Positions 1-13,365 are shown, numbered from the stretch's first letter. The stretch is DNA of 64,000 nt from Pyrocephalus nanus (GCA_038380795.1 CM076259.1:101295739-101359738); one strand, 5' to 3'. The notes: a model not told the origin generated them from the letters alone. Translations and numbers: made by a program.

Positions 1-131
1 TTGGCTCAGTTGGTTAAAGCATGGTGCTAGTAATACCAAGACCGTGGATTGGATCCCTGTACAGGCTGTTCACTTAAGAGTTGAACTGGATGATCCTTGT
101 GGGTGCCTTCCAACACAGATTATTCTGTGAA
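1..131 (+). mobile_element. tRNA-Ile-derived SINE with CR1-like tail (TguSINE1-like), 5' end cut by window
   Basis: The first ~60 bases read like a tRNA-Ile gene: D-arm/A-box text GCTCAGTTGGTTAAAGC, the anticodon region GGTGCTAGTAATACCAAG, and a decayed B-box region ending GATCCCTGTA (canonical GGTTCGATCCC is mutated to GGATTGGATCCC). The following ~70 bases resemble the 3' end of a CR1 LINE (GATGATCCTTGTGGGTGCC, then TTCCAACACAG and TATTCTGTGA). A tRNA-Ile head joined to a CR1 tail is the structure described for TguSINE1, a non-autonomous element of passerine birds that uses CR1 machinery. The first bases of the tRNA part lie outside the window. The mutated B box argues against a functional tRNA gene. 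The family name is from memory. Confidence 0.8.
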
Positions 132-3100
132 ATTAGAAACAGTTCTTCTGTGAAAGGAAGGGTCTGACACCACTGAAATCATTTGAGCTGTGCCACATGA
201 CACTGACACAATGTGGTGTGTCAGTGTACCCCTCCATGCACTTTTCAGTTCATGCTAGCTCGAATATGGGCAGTCACTTCACAACTGCATTAAACTCTTG
301 CTCTTACTGAGAAAACATTAGTGCCAAGATGGGTGGAGAACGAAAGGGCAGGAGTGTGTGTTTAAATGCCAGTCCATTTCATGAACCTTTCCCTCCTTCC
401 TCTGGGCCATTACTCCTTTGGTGCACCCCACCATGGTTTTGTGCGCAGTCCTCTCTATACTGCACCCTGGAGGTCCTCTGCTCTTCCATTTCTACTAAAA
501 GTAAAGGCAAGTTTGGATGAAAAGGCTTTGCCTGTGAAATGTGATACCCAGGACTTGAAGGTTTCAAAGTTCCACCCTGTCAGGATAGAGGGCGGCTAAT
601 TGACTTTTGTAACTCCTTATTCCATGACCACAGCATTCTGGGCAAGCCTTGTCCGAAGTCCCCACCCTCCCATCTTTTTTTCCCTTCTTTGTTATGCATA
701 TAGTGTTAATTACCTGGTAATTTACTTCCTACAGTCCACACACTTTGCCTTTAACTAGGATTCACTTTGACAGTTGATGTGAACTACTCCAGTCAAATTC
801 CAATACATTTGCATGAGCTGTATGGATTATGCCTGGTGTTTTCAGGATGTGTTTGAACTTCTGTAGAAGAAAAATTAGAGGCTATTCTTCAACAGTGACC
901 CCCACTGGAGAGTAAGCCTTAACCTTTGTTCTCCTCATCTAAGGTATTAAATTAATTATGGAGAGCAAGATAAGTAGCTCTCAAGAACAATTTACGCTTT
1001 AGTAACTCTTTTCATGTAACCTAAGACCTTATACTTGATCAGTGATGTAGCAGTGAATTTTTAATGTGTTCTGCACATGGATTTTTCTGAATTGCCATTT
1101 CAATTTTATTTTACTTTACAATGCTCAGTGTTGTATGCTTGTCAAGGCAGACTCGTAGGACTGGAATTCTGTGTCTAGTTTTGAAGTGAAAACAATATTG
1201 TTGAGACATTTTGCCTGTGGTAAGATTTTAAGTATTGTGACAAATGTTAAAATAGTAACAAATACAGGTAAAGTTGTAAGAATAAGGTTGAAAAAAAATG
1301 TACTTCTTTCCTCATACTTCTTCCTCTTGATTACCAAAGCTCTTTTTGAATAGAAGATTACTTGCAATTCAAAAGTAGCATAGCCCTAAATATTCCAGGT
1401 ACTGCATCACTCTTTTAAAGAGCATCCTATCACATTCTCCAGTCAACAGCCTCACGGCAACATCATTGCCCCTGCACAGAAGAGAGCCTACTGTGGGTAG
1501 CACGGGCTATACTGTAAGGAAGCAGAGCGAGTGCTCTCAGTTCTTATTCAGATGCTCAGAACATTTTTATTTGGCTGTATACAGCCTTGGCTACTGTCAG
1601 GCTAGGTGCAAAACAGTAAGTATTCCTAACTAAGCAAATGTTTTCATTAAAGCAGCAATAAGCACACATCATTTGGAAACTAAAACTGATAGCAGACACC
1701 ATAGCAGCCATGGAGAAATCCACATAAAATTCATAGCTAGTACTTCAAATACAATGGGCCAAGGCTAAGGCTAAGAATCTCAACACAGTTCTTAGAGGTA
1801 GTCATTCTAGTGAATGAACGAGGAAGTGTTCTCTTGTTGAACGTAATAGGTGTTGAGTAGATGCTACACTGCCTTCAAAAAACTTTCCATGCAGCAAATA
1901 TCATACATCATGATTCAGTGCTGCCTCCTTTAAACTGGCTATCCTATTTACTTTTCCTATCTATTTACACTGGGTAAAACCAGCAAGGTACTTTATAACC
2001 ACTGTGGCCTTTATAATTCACTGTGGCCAGTCTATTTTCTAACACTTCCCCTCATAGAGCTCATCCTCACTCAAAATCTTCCAGAGGTCGTTCTTTCTCC
2101 ACCTTCTAGATGTGAAGAGCAAGAGACTCCAAGAAGTTTACTGAAAACCCTGACAACACTAGTCTAATACAGAAAGTGTTGAGGTATATCGTGAGCATAT
2201 CCTGCACCAAAAGGGAGATACTGGGGCCCAGATTCATTCCACCTGACTTTTGATACTGAGTTTATAACTGAGATGTCCAAGCTAGGAAGACAGTGCTTCT
2301 ATAAACTAGGGGCAGGTAAGGGCAGTTTTAGAGCAAGACTCTGCTCTTAGCAAGATGAACAACTCACAACATCAAGTAAAGAGTAAGTACAAGGGCTCTG
2401 GATACCTCTCTTATGTTTATAATTACAGTTAGGAGACTCATGGTCAGAGTACCCTGCCCACTGTGGTTTTTTTCTGCAACCTCTCTCCTCCCTTCTTACC
2501 CTGCCTTCAATGGCCTCTGCCCACAGGGAATAGTCTGTGTCAGAGTCAGGGTCAGATCACGCAGCACACCAAGCATTTATTGTCACCTGAAGGAAAATAA
2601 ATGTGTGCAAAAGAAATGAGAAGTTTAAAAACTTTTACAGCTCTGCTCAGATGCCCTGCACTCAAGATGTAGCCTTTTTATTTCCAGAAACATTTCACTT
2701 ACTAACTTCTAGGTTATTTTTCTTTGAGCAATAACTCCATAGCACCCAAATTGCTTTAAACCTCTTTTCAAACAAAAAAAAATTAAATCTCCTGAGCCCT
2801 CTTGCTCTCTGAACAGTATTATATCAGATTAAACTTTTCAGCAGGCATTTTGACACATCTGCACAAATGTCAATAAAACTAGAGCAATAAGGGCCAACAA
2901 AAGATGCTTTTGAAAATCAAAACACTTATGCAATGGCAACATGGATTTATGTGGGGTTTGTGCCAGTGTTTGGGGTTTTTTTTGTGTCAGGGTGGAGGAG
3001 CTCTCCCAGTCAGTTCAGGGACCTCTCATTAAAAATATGTATTGGAAAATACGTAGTTACTATAAGTGCAGAATTAAAACAGACAAGTCAAATATTCATT

Positions 3101-3747
3101 TTTGAACCAGCTTAACTTTTCAATGTGATATCTTTTGTCTCTTTTGCGGAACATACATTCATGGCTCTAACAATTGTAACTGTGTCACGTTTTCTGTTAG
3201 GTATCAGAACTTTATACCTGGTACTGTGTATGGGGACAAAATACAAGCCAGAGAATGGATTTGTGAGTAATAGGAAAAGCTATCTCCTACAAGCATATTC
3301 AAGTGCCCATATAACCTATTCAAGATCTCAAAAACTCTTCAAAGTACTTTCTAGAAGACATGTGCAAAGCACTCAGTAAAGTGGTAAGATTTATTGTGTT
3401 CCTCTGACATTTATGACTCCTAATACACACAGACATGGGTCTCTACCATTAATGTTTGAATTAATGAGCTCTCATCATCTCTTTTCTACAAGTTGTGAAC
3501 TTCAGTTGTGTTGTAGTTTGAATATTATACACCTGAATGTCTTAGTTGAATTTATAAGCAATGTTGTTCAGATTATATCTGAAAATTAAAACCTACAGAA
3601 TAACTCTTTGGTTTTCTAGAAAATGGGAATAAATTTCCTTGCAAATTTTGCTGCTAGTCCATCATCCCTTATTCATTCAGGTGCTCCTTTTCAGGTTGCT
3701 ACCTACTAAGGGCATCTTACGCTCAGTTATTTGACTTCAAGCAACTG

Positions 3748-3761
3748 GTTACCATGGAAAC
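3748..3761 (+). promoter_or_regulatory. X-box-like palindrome (possible RFX site)
   Basis: GTTACCATGGAAAC is one base from the symmetric RFX X-box pattern GTNRCC..GGYAAC. The match is seen directly; any binding is inference, and a single 14-bp match in 64 kb can arise by chance. Confidence 0.25.
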
Positions 3762-6700
3762 AGCAAGACATTAGCTTTAGGCATCTTTTGGGCCAAATTT
3801 TAGGTGGCAGTCTCAGTGGAAAAATTGTCATTGTTTTAAATCAAAGCCAAAGGATCTCAACTTAACAAAGGATTTGAGACAGATGTGGCTGCCCTTGTCT
3901 CTTTTGATAACCAGGGAATTCTAGCTCATGGAGGAGTTGGGATTAGCCATAGATAGAGCAGGCAAAAACACACTAAGGACCTTTTAAAGAAGATCTTAAA
4001 AGAGATAATATGTCAAAGCATATCCATACTGATGTAAGCAGGTGTGGAGCGGTGTTTGTTTACATGTTGTTTTATTTGTGTAGTTGTAGATGTTGTTTCC
4101 ACTGTATATTACATTGTCTTTTATAATACTGATAAAAGCAAGACTTAAGGTATTATTTTTCCTACTTAAAAAACCCCCAAGAAACCATTATCTTAACAGA
4201 CTTGCTTTCTCAGTAAAGACATACTGCTTAATGCAGTTAAGAGTCTCCTGAAATATTACTACATTTCAGTACATGTAAGAGTGATCAGGGACAGCACTCA
4301 GGCTGACTTGAACAGATGGAACTGTAAGTCTAGTTGGGATGTTTTTTGTGCATTACCAAAACTTTTTTAACACTGTCTAGTTTCTGCACCTTCAGGAAAT
4401 ACTGTGTCATCTGCCAAAACCCAAATTTCAAGGATTAGCTAATAACATTTTCTTTGAAAAAGAGAGCTGATTCTTAACCAGTATCCCGAGTCTTTGAAGT
4501 CTCCGTAATCTATTTTCCCTAGTTGCTTTTAATGAGCCTTTGAATGTTACTCTGCAATTTCTTTTTTCTTTTTTCTTTTTTCTTTTTTTTTTAATTTGGT
4601 GGGGGAAGGGAATATGCACTCACTTTTCTCCAAAGAATTTAAAAAATTCATTATTGCAAATAACTTTCATAGTGCCAGAACACTAAGTTATGCAGCATCC
4701 TTTGAGTGCATCTATGGTAAATAAATCACAGCTTTGCTGGATTCTCCATCCCAGAGATTAATGAGATGTAGAAGAAAATCACAATTAACTCATATCTAAC
4801 TTTGAGTCTCTTTTTTCTTCATATAGGCCAGATATCAGTGGAGTGTCTTCTCACTCTCTTTGGCATCTATACTATTCTCTGCACTACTCTAAATGACTAC
4901 AGGTATGCCCATGCCATGTTTTCAACCATGACTACAAAATTAGCTTGGCTGATGATAAACTAGTTAGCTTTGGAATCTATGACAGGTAAGGAATGGCAGC
5001 AGGGAATTCAGATGTGACTTTTATGTTAGGCTTTTACAGTGGGTTTTACAGCTAAATTGTGGCTGACTAAACTAGCAAGTTCACTGATCTCCACTGCCAC
5101 GTCTCAGTCCTTGCTCTGAGTAGATAGCCTGGCTTGTCTAGCATGACTCTCCACTGTGCTTGCCTGATTTACCTTGGTAGCTCTTTTGATTCTGGGGAAT
5201 ATATATGCCCGAATCTCACCATCAACCAGACACAATTTTCCCAAAGCTGGACAGCCTCTCCTCACTCTGGCTTGCAGTCCACTGCCAGGAATACACTTGG
5301 AGACACGTGCTGCGGTTGTGCTGGCACAGCTGCACACCTTTCTGAAGCTCGGAGGGCTCCCATCTCACACAACTTGGCCGCCTCCAAGATGCATCCCAGC
5401 TGAGGTTACCAGGGTGGGGAGGGAAGGAGAAGGAGGCATTGGTGGGAGGCTCAGCCTCATGAATCAAGGCTGCATTTGTACATCGGGGCTGCGGAGTTGA
5501 CTCCACATTTGTGTTCCTGAGTGCTAAACTTCCCTGTGAAGGCTGTTGCTCCAGGCAGCCCTGGTCTCCCTCCCCACTTCTGTGGGACCACAACCACAGA
5601 CTCTCTGTTGACGCCTCCAGAGAAGAGAGAACAGGCCCCAGCCTGCTCAGCTTCTTCATTAGTGCTGCTGGAAGCCATAATTAGATAATATGAGAGGGTT
5701 TTCCTTTTGCCAGCAGACAGACTTAATGTACAAAATCTGAAGTAATAATTTTCAGCATATTGCAACTCAACTGTAAACAGGACAGGGCTGGGTTTTTTCT
5801 GTACACAAGGAAAAGAACCCATTAGGCAGAACACAGAAAGGGTAGATATAAAGGTGGGCAGCTGTATAATAGCTCTCTTTATCCTTAAAATAAATGCAGA
5901 CTCTAAAGACATTACGTTATTTAACATGTTTTTGTATTTGTTTCTAAAACCCCAAAGATACCTTTTCAGCTTCTCTATCATATTTTTCTGGTTTAAGAGC
6001 AGATGACTAATTATGGTTCTATAAACGTTGTTTTCCTTTGGAATAGTAATCACTTACTTCATCAGAATTCTCCTATTATGGTGCATTTTCAGAGCACTTA
6101 GAGTATTACTTGTTGTTAAACAAAACAGGAAGCCAATTTGACTGGCCATGATGAGACCACAAGCGGTCTCTAACTAAAAATGATTTATATCAGATGAAGA
6201 TTCTTCTTAAAAGCTGGGCCACTGGCCCTGCATCCAGCACTAGTACTGCCAGTTGGAGGAACTATTCAGCCTGCTCAAGGATATGAACCAGCCTTTGCTG
6301 CTTTATGGTAAGAGTTAAAATATTAATGTTTAGGGTGCCTTTCCCTTATTGGTGGAGGGTTGGAAGCACTGCCAAGCCACTGAGCATAAAACTACACTTA
6401 TTGCCTCCGTTGTGGACAAAGACATGGAAGAAAGAATTAGCCCACCTACAAAGTAATTATGTATCTTTTGTTATTTTGATTTCTTTCAAAATCAAAGAGT
6501 TACTCCTGGCAGAGAAAATTTTTCATAATGGAAATTATACAGCTGGAGAGACTACGTGCAGGGTAGCATGAGCTTTTCCATTTCCTTACCCCAGTTGTAT
6601 TCAACTCTGATTTGCTCAACTTTGGGTATTTTGGACCTCTGGAGCACAGGCTTTCTAGTATTTTAAACATTTGCCACACTGAGCTGAAATATGGCTTGCA

Positions 6701-8158
6701 CACTGTAGGCCAGAGCTTGCAATCCCCTAATGTGCTCTCTCTCATGAGTTTGGAAAGGTGAAACCAACCTGATTCACTCATACTCTTCCTCTGCTGGAAT
6801 CCGTATCGAAGAACCCAACAGCAGGAGCTTGGCTAAAACCCTGGGGAAACAGCTGGCAGAGATGCTGCCAGGAAACCTGTGAGGTGGACCAATCCTTCTC
6901 TTTCAGAACAAGCATTGTGCTTGGCTCTCCGAGCAGCATCCAGAGCTGAGTGAGATAAGGTCATGCCACAACACAGAAAGGTATAGGCAGGTGAACACCC
7001 ACCCCACCCAACCAAACTGAAGTTTCCCGCCTCTGGGAGAAGCAATAGAAAGTGTGGAGGCACTGACCTGGCCTGGCCTTTCCCAGAGTATCTCCCTCAG
7101 CTCCTCACCATAAACATAAGGAGTCGAGGTGACATTTCACTGAGCTTGACTTGGTGACTTGAACCGCAGGCTGGATTAGTACGAGAATACAGAAACTTAA
7201 ATTACTTTCACATTAGACTGTATGATAGAGAGTTTGGACACGTTCAGCATGCAATCTGCACGTGCCAAATTATTTTGGAATGTGTAAAAACGTGTGTTGT
7301 TAATACCGAATAAACGCTCATCTGTTGATGATGGGGTTTTCACCTTCTGTTCTCAATAAATCTTCCTTTCTCTAGACTAGTGTTGCTCCCACTGTCCTGA
7401 TACAGGCAAAATGTCAGCTGAGGTCAGATGAGTCCTGAATCAAGACTGCAAACTTGGCTTGATGTGCACAAACTGCCTGATGCCAGCAGGCAAAATTAAA
7501 GAGAACAGCGAAAATATCCACAACGTAGGTTAAACCCCCACTGTTATCAAATTAAGTGCAATTAAGAAGTCAGAGCAACAAAAAGGGTGGATGGATCTCA
7601 CACTGGAAGTAAAACATCATCTTTCTCCCTTCTGTTTCACTAGAATGGATTACATTTCTTTGTAAAGAACACAGTTCATTCTTGTCTGCTTCTTTTTTAT
7701 TGTGTTTTATTAAGATGTAACCTCCTGTGTTAACTTTCTGTCATCCTGAATGTTCCTACTTGGGACTGTAGAGATTGAATTAACACTTCTCTGCATAGGC
7801 TGGAGACAGGCAACACAGCACACCAGCTGAAGTCACTGGCGATTTTGCCCCAACTGAGCTCTCCTATGCAGAACAGAGCCTGAGTTTAGTTGAAGAACTT
7901 TGTCTTCTGAAGAAGGACCCACCTGCCCTTTCCAAAAACAGAGTGGCACAGCCTGCATGGTAAAACCTAGTTTCCCTGAAGTCCAGCTCAGAGCTGGAGG
8001 CTGCTCCAGTGACACAGTTACTCTGCTGTGTTGTGTTCTGGTATGGAGTCTCAGAAAGACATCCCAGCTGGCTGGGACATAACTCCCCTCTTCTGAGACA
8101 TCAAACTGAGCACCAGTCTTCTCTAGGATAATGATGTGAATACTTAAACCTGTCATAT

Positions 8159-8206
8159 TAGAGCTTTATATGTTTAATGTTTTAGAGCTTTATGTGTTTA
8201 ATGTTT
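8159..8206. repeat. 24-bp direct duplication
   Basis: Two adjacent 24-bp copies (8159-8182 and 8183-8206) both begin TAGAGCTTTAT and differ at one base. It looks like a small local tandem duplication with no coding potential. Confidence 0.8.
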
Positions 8207-11200
8207 TTTAGGGGATCCTGAAATTTGCCAGCAATTCCCAACTTCATTTTTATCTGATCTTGGATTTATTGTGCATTCTTAAGAACTATTATTTTTAAAG
8301 GCTTAAACAGGTTTGTTTTTTGATTCCTTGACATCTCCTTGTGCTAGCAGTCAATGGTATGTATGAATATGAACTAATATTGATATCAAAGGAAATTACA
8401 GCATTATCTGCTCAGGGGAATGCTCCAATGAGGCTTTTTTCTGACTAGCAGTGTCAGGTAGTAGTGATGGAAAACATTCAGTAGGTGTGCACTTAACATG
8501 AACTTGCTAGAGAGATTAGGAAGTTTCCCTATTAAAACAGACATTTCTTGCTAATAAAATTCAATTAGCATGTCAGCCTTGACTTCAGGCACATTTTAAA
8601 GGAAGTGTCAATTTAATAATCACTCTTCAGTTTGAAATGTCATCCCTACTCTGATTACAAGTAAACTCTTTAACAACTATAATTAGGCGAGTTTGGAGAA
8701 AGGAAGTTAGTTTGCATGTGTTTAATTCTGTTTTGCAGCACCATGTGTAGTCCAGTTATTCCTTTTGCTACAAGTATACGCACTGCTGCAGGCCCTGCAT
8801 TTTCACCACTTAAACCAGTGATTAAATCAGTGGGGTCATAGTTCAAGAGTGAAAAGGTTTATGGCAATACAAATATTAACGACTACCAGAAAGAGCATTA
8901 CAAGGCTGGATCAGGGTAAGCTGGTGACAGCACATGAGTGTTTGGGGAAATGCAGCTGGACAGGAGAGAGATTAATGGAGAGAAACACTCACCATTCTAA
9001 TATGCCTGTACACGTCCTCACCCGGAGGTGTGTGGAAGGTTAGGAAACAGCTCTACTGGAAATAGTAAAATTCTCAAAGAAGAAGGAAAAAGTGAGTAAA
9101 TAGGGTGCTCAGGCCCAGCGGACAAGAGAAAATTTCGACTGTGCAACTTTAGTGGTGATGGCAGCTCTCTTAAGAGACTCGTGATCTCTTGCATGCTCTA
9201 TACATTTGTAAAGCTGTTTGTGCCAATAAAGTCACAGGGAAGCAGGAACCAGAAGTAAGATATTTGTGTCAGTACATCAGCACTGTGGCCTTCACTGAAG
9301 GAGGAAGTCATTTCAGTGTCCTGGACATACTGTCAATATCTAAATTACCAGCCTTTTGCCTCACTAAGTCACTCAAATTTAGGGACTCTCTTCAGCAAAA
9401 TATTTGTCAGTAAAATCTTAATGTCCCATGCTGTGGACAAAATTTTAACATTTACCTGCTGAAACAAACTGGCAAGACTGAAAGTCCTAAATGACTGGGT
9501 CCAGACTCAGAGCGAACTACCCTGACCGCTACTTTCCTGCCTTATGGGTTTTCACCTCTAATGTGGCCTTGGTGTGATCAAGGAATGTCACTGCTGGGTC
9601 TAAGTGCAGAATGGCAGTTGAGTATGGAAGGGACTTTCTGAAAAAGAACTATTTTGCTAGCCTAAGTGGGTATAGGTTTGGGAATGCTCTGCCTGTGACA
9701 TCTTTGCTGAGAATAAATATGTGATATACTTAGGGCGGGCTAACATCAGCAATGACAGATTCCACATTATGGCCAAAAGGCCACAACTTCATTAATATGA
9801 TGCCTAAAGGCACTCTCCTGACAGCTGTGGAAAGAGGAGGAAATGACAATAGCCTACAGCACTCATCAGCCTCTCCTCCCTTTCTGGCACAGCAGAGCAA
9901 GACACAGTGCAGCAGGCCAGAGAAGCCCTGCCAAACCGGGTGAGATTGCCTAATCCCAACTCCCTGCTTCCTGCAGCTCACTGCAGCAGGAAACCAAATT
10001 CCTTCTCATCTGCCAGCGGTTCTGCCCTCTGTCTCCATGGCCAGGAACATCCCCTAGCTGTTGTTGCTGTAAAGTCACACCTCAGCCAGGGTATCAGCAG
10101 CCCATGTGAGCCTGGGGATGAGTACAGCAGTGGAGTGGGGATGGGAAACTGCTAAGCATTTACTGTGGGCTGTGACCAGGTGCCTTCTACCACCAGCAGC
10201 ACAAGTGAGAGATCAAGCAGGACCTTTCTTTTACTGTTAGCCCATTCTTCCACTCTCATATTGTATGTATCTCTAAAGCAATCCATTGTGCAGTCTTTCA
10301 CTGCCACGGGTGAAAGCCAATGTTATCCATAGCAGCATCTCAACCTAAATTTACAGTTACTAACACAGGAAAGATAGCTCATGCGCATGCAAGAAAGCAG
10401 TACGGTTCAACACAATTTTTTTCCTGTCATAAATAAATACACGAGGAATCGTTTCACATATTTATCTCTGTTCGTGACTGATATTCTTTCTGACATGTCT
10501 CAATCTTTGAGGTCAGCAAGGGCTTGTTGAAATCCAGTGATGCAGAAGTTTGGTCCAGGCTGATGTGTTCACAAATTAATTCTTGGGGTCTTGAGGTTTA
10601 ACTCCAAATGAAGGAGGCTATCCCCCCTGCAGTCAGTGCAGAGGGACCGACCCCTCCGAGGGGCACTTCAGAGCTGAGACCCAATGTTAAACATTCAAAA
10701 TACCCCATGGAAGACTTTTTTCCTCTCCTTTGGGACTGCTCTCTTCTTACTCCATGTACTATTAAACAGAAATACCAAGAGCAATCCTGGGGGCAGCTGA
10801 GAAGCTACTGAATTTGGATTTGCACTATACAATATTACTGAAGAAAAACATGTAGTACGTGCATGACTGGAGCCACCTGACTCCTCAGCGCCTGCAATGA
10901 TAGGAGCTGTATTCTGACCAAAGGAAAGTGACATGTCACCTCCACATGCCTGGTGGAAAGTGCCAGTGCCCCTCCCATGAGCTGTGCATGGAGTCCGTTC
11001 TGTTTGCAATGAAAAACTAAGAAAAATGCAACATCTAAACTCATGGAGGGAAGGTCAGTAATGAAACAAGACTTCCAAAATGAAGATATGCTCCCTGTGG
11101 TGGACATGCACAGACTTGGCAGGACCTGCCTCCTTTAAACGAGTTCACTCATGCATGGTTTGGCACTGTGTCCTGTGCTGAAGTCACACAATTCTCATGG

Positions 11201-12305
11201 GACTAGTGGTGTCCCTAAGATAAGCTGTACCTTTCCAGGTGTGGGGTAAAAAGAGAGACCATGGAGTCTATGGAAATGTGTAGTAGTAATAACAGACTGG
11301 AAAAAGTAAATGAAGAGCAAGAGCTTTGCTAAGACAGTGGGATATACTGCTGGAACCAAGGCAGTATGAAGCAGAACGTTCTTTCAAGGGAAAGAAGAGA
11401 GCTGCACAGCTCTTGTTCTACCTGAACTGGTCAGATAGTATGTGCAGTTGGGAGGCTGTGGTAAGGCGCAATCTAAAATCCTGGCTCTTGCAGCTTTTAC
11501 CTGTTATGTATTGCGCAATTCACTGGCTTATCAGGTGCCTGAGAGAGAGGCAGGGCAAGTGCTTGAGCTGATTTCCTCAGAGGTCTCTCCTGCTCCTGCC
11601 TGGTGAGTGCTATATTCCTGTTTCTTCATCCTTTTCTTGTGATCCCACACCAGTTTGGATGGCTGCTGCTCTTACTGAAGCATTAAAACTTAACCATTCC
11701 CCCCTGCTTTATGAATCTCAAGTGAAATATTAAAATACCTTTCAAAGACTTATAAATAATGTTCCATGACTCCCACAGGTAGGAAGAGCAGCACAGTCCA
11801 TGCTGTATTACCAGAACTAAAAGCCTCCTTGATGCAGAAGAAACTCAGGAGTGTGGGGTACAAATGCTGCAGTGATTTTAGCAGTGGCTCATCTTGTGTC
11901 CAAGAAATACTTTTTGTACTGTTTAAGCACTGCCTCTGGACCTGCAAACCTCTCTCATAACTCTGTGTGCTGCCACTGGGTTCCACTTAAATTTCAAGCT
12001 CCCCAGGAGGTGTGCGGAGGTAATGATGAAATTTGGGCAGGCTCTGAGCCTTCCTCATCCTCTGAGCACAGGGCTGTGGCCCATTTAAAGCCAAGTTAGA
12101 AACCTGAGCTAAAGACATGAGCTGCATCTGTGTCATGGTTGTTCCCCTTTCCAGAGGCAAAGCATGAAGGCACACAATCGGTCCATGCCAAAAGCGGGGC
12201 CAGTGAAGTTTATCAGCTCAGACTTTGATCTCTGTGAAAGCTGCCGTATCCGCCCTCTTGACCTAAGCTTATCCCACGAGCAGGTTGTTGGATCTGTAGA
12301 ATGTG

Positions 12306-12339
12306 GGGTGTCCGTACCACCAGGCTGGTGGTGACACCC
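12306..12339. repeat. Inverted repeat, 15 bp stem with 3-nt bulge
   Basis: GGGTGTC (12306-12312) and ACCACCAG (12316-12323) pair with CTGGTGGT (12325-12332) and GACACCC (12333-12339). All 15 pairs are Watson-Crick, with CGT bulged on the left arm and one G between the inner arms. A loop of one base is too tight for RNA, so the inner pairs would open. It lies about 400 bp upstream of the CpG island and could be a symmetric protein-binding site or chance. Confidence 0.6.
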
Positions 12340-13215
12340 TCTGCAACTCAGGCTATTTGACCAGACGTAATTGTAAATGCCTGAATGTGGTCATATAATG
12401 ACAGACTGTACCACAACACACATGAGCAAGGATGATGTTAAGGTCAAGCGGGCAAACTTAGGCTAATGTTTCCAAACTGGAGAACTGCCTTTGCATCTGT
12501 CTGAACCTTCTTTTACAGTAGCTCCTTCAGTGGTGTTTACAACCAATAGTTTAGAGTTTACGTTCAGATTTCACACCTGCTTATTAGACACTTTCACCTT
12601 TCAGAAAGCATGTACACAAGCTGAGCACTCTTGCGTCAGAAGCAGTGCTCCTCGTCTGACTGGAACGCAGCTTTCCCTGACGCCTCCGCAGAAGCCCGGC
12701 GCCCAAGTGCATCCACTTGACTTTAGGGAGTGCAGCATCCTCCGCGGTGCCCCAAGGGCATCAGCCTCCCGCAGTGGTCGAGCTTGGCTGACCTGGGTTC
12801 CCTTTTGCCCCTGGCGACAGCTTTTCCTTCTGTTTCTTCTTCTCCGCACCTGAACAGTGCTACCGCCGGAGGGGAGGCAGGCCGTGCCGGGGGGCGTAGA
12901 GAAAGAGCGTCCGCGGCGCAGCGATCCCCGCCCGCCCGGGCCCGCCGGTGTCTCCCGGGGCCCGCGCCCCGGGACGGCGCTCCCGCGCCGGGCCCCGCAG
13001 CGCCTCCCCGCGGTGGCGGCCGCTCGGCACCGCCCCGGTCCCGGCGCCCGCCCCCGCCCCGCCGCTCTCCCGGGCGGGAGGCTCGGCGGCTCGCTCCTCC
13101 TCGCGGCCGCAGGATTCCTCTCTCCGGGCTTTGGGGCCGCCCCTTCACACCCGCCGCCGGAGCGGGACGGCGTGCGAGCGAGAGAGCGAGCGAGCGAGCG
13201 AGCGAGGCGGCGCGG

Positions 13216-13365
13216 ATGCGCCCCGGCTCCCCGCGGCGGCGGCGGCGGCAGCGGCAGCAGGAGCGGCGGATGCTCGGCGGCGCGGCGGCCGCTCCGCAGC
13301 CCAGGAGCCCCAGGCAGGGTGGTAGAGAGGCGATGAGCCTCCCGCCGGCGGCTGCCTGCGAGTGA
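13216..13365 (+). CDS. Upstream ORF in the NHS leader (49 codons), hypothetical
   Basis: An ATG at 13216 opens a 49-codon frame ending at TGA 13363-13365, 123 bases before the NHS start codon. Further in-frame ATGs lie at 13270 and 13333, the last giving a 10-codon ORF. The predicted peptide is arginine-rich at its start (an RRRRR run from the CGG repeat) and alanine-rich later, as expected of translated GC-rich leader, so a peptide function is unlikely. If the transcript starts upstream of 13216, this ORF could lower initiation at the NHS ATG. The frame is open further 5' (ATG at 12730), but that ATG probably lies outside the transcript. No known protein is recognised. Confidence 0.3.
   Translation: MRPGSPRRRRRQRQQERRMLGGAAAAPQPRSPRQGGREAMSLPPAAACE

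Larger units (their letters stand above)
132..12689. other. Upstream DNA with no supportable gene
   Basis: This AT-rich, CpG-poor stretch lies upstream of the NHS promoter. I saw no recognisable protein family, no RNA gene and no clear CR1 or LTR copy. Open frames up to 198 codons exist (for example minus strand 5457-6053) but match nothing I know and are about the length expected by chance in 64 kb. Small items are listed separately: an X-box-like site near 3.75 kb, a 24-bp duplication near 8.17 kb and a 34-nt inverted repeat near 12.32 kb. A short C/T-rich run lies at about 4560-4592. In mammals the upstream neighbour of NHS is REPS2, but nothing here identifies it. Confidence 0.6.

Noticed and set aside
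1..75. Functional tRNA-Ile gene at the window start
   Set aside because: The B box is mutated, the 3' acceptor strand is missing and the sequence runs straight into a CR1-like tail, so it is a SINE.
1125..1367. Overlapping 80-codon (minus) and 60-codon (plus) ORFs
   Set aside because: Short, AT-rich, no family recognised and open on both strands, which is typical of chance.
4827..4902. Possible 76-nt exon: pyrimidine-rich acceptor ending ATATAG at 4826 and donor GTATGC at 4903, with one open frame reading QISVECLLTLFGIYTILCTT
   Set aside because: The frame matches no protein I recognise, a second donor-like GTAAGG lies at 4985 in a different frame, and splice-like pairs of this quality are common by chance. 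RNA-seq would decide.
5457..6053. 198-codon open frame on the minus strand, with a 145-codon frame overlapping at 5222-5659
   Set aside because: No recognisable family, no promoter context, no splice pattern and mixed composition. A frame of this length is about what chance allows in 64 kb of six-frame sequence.
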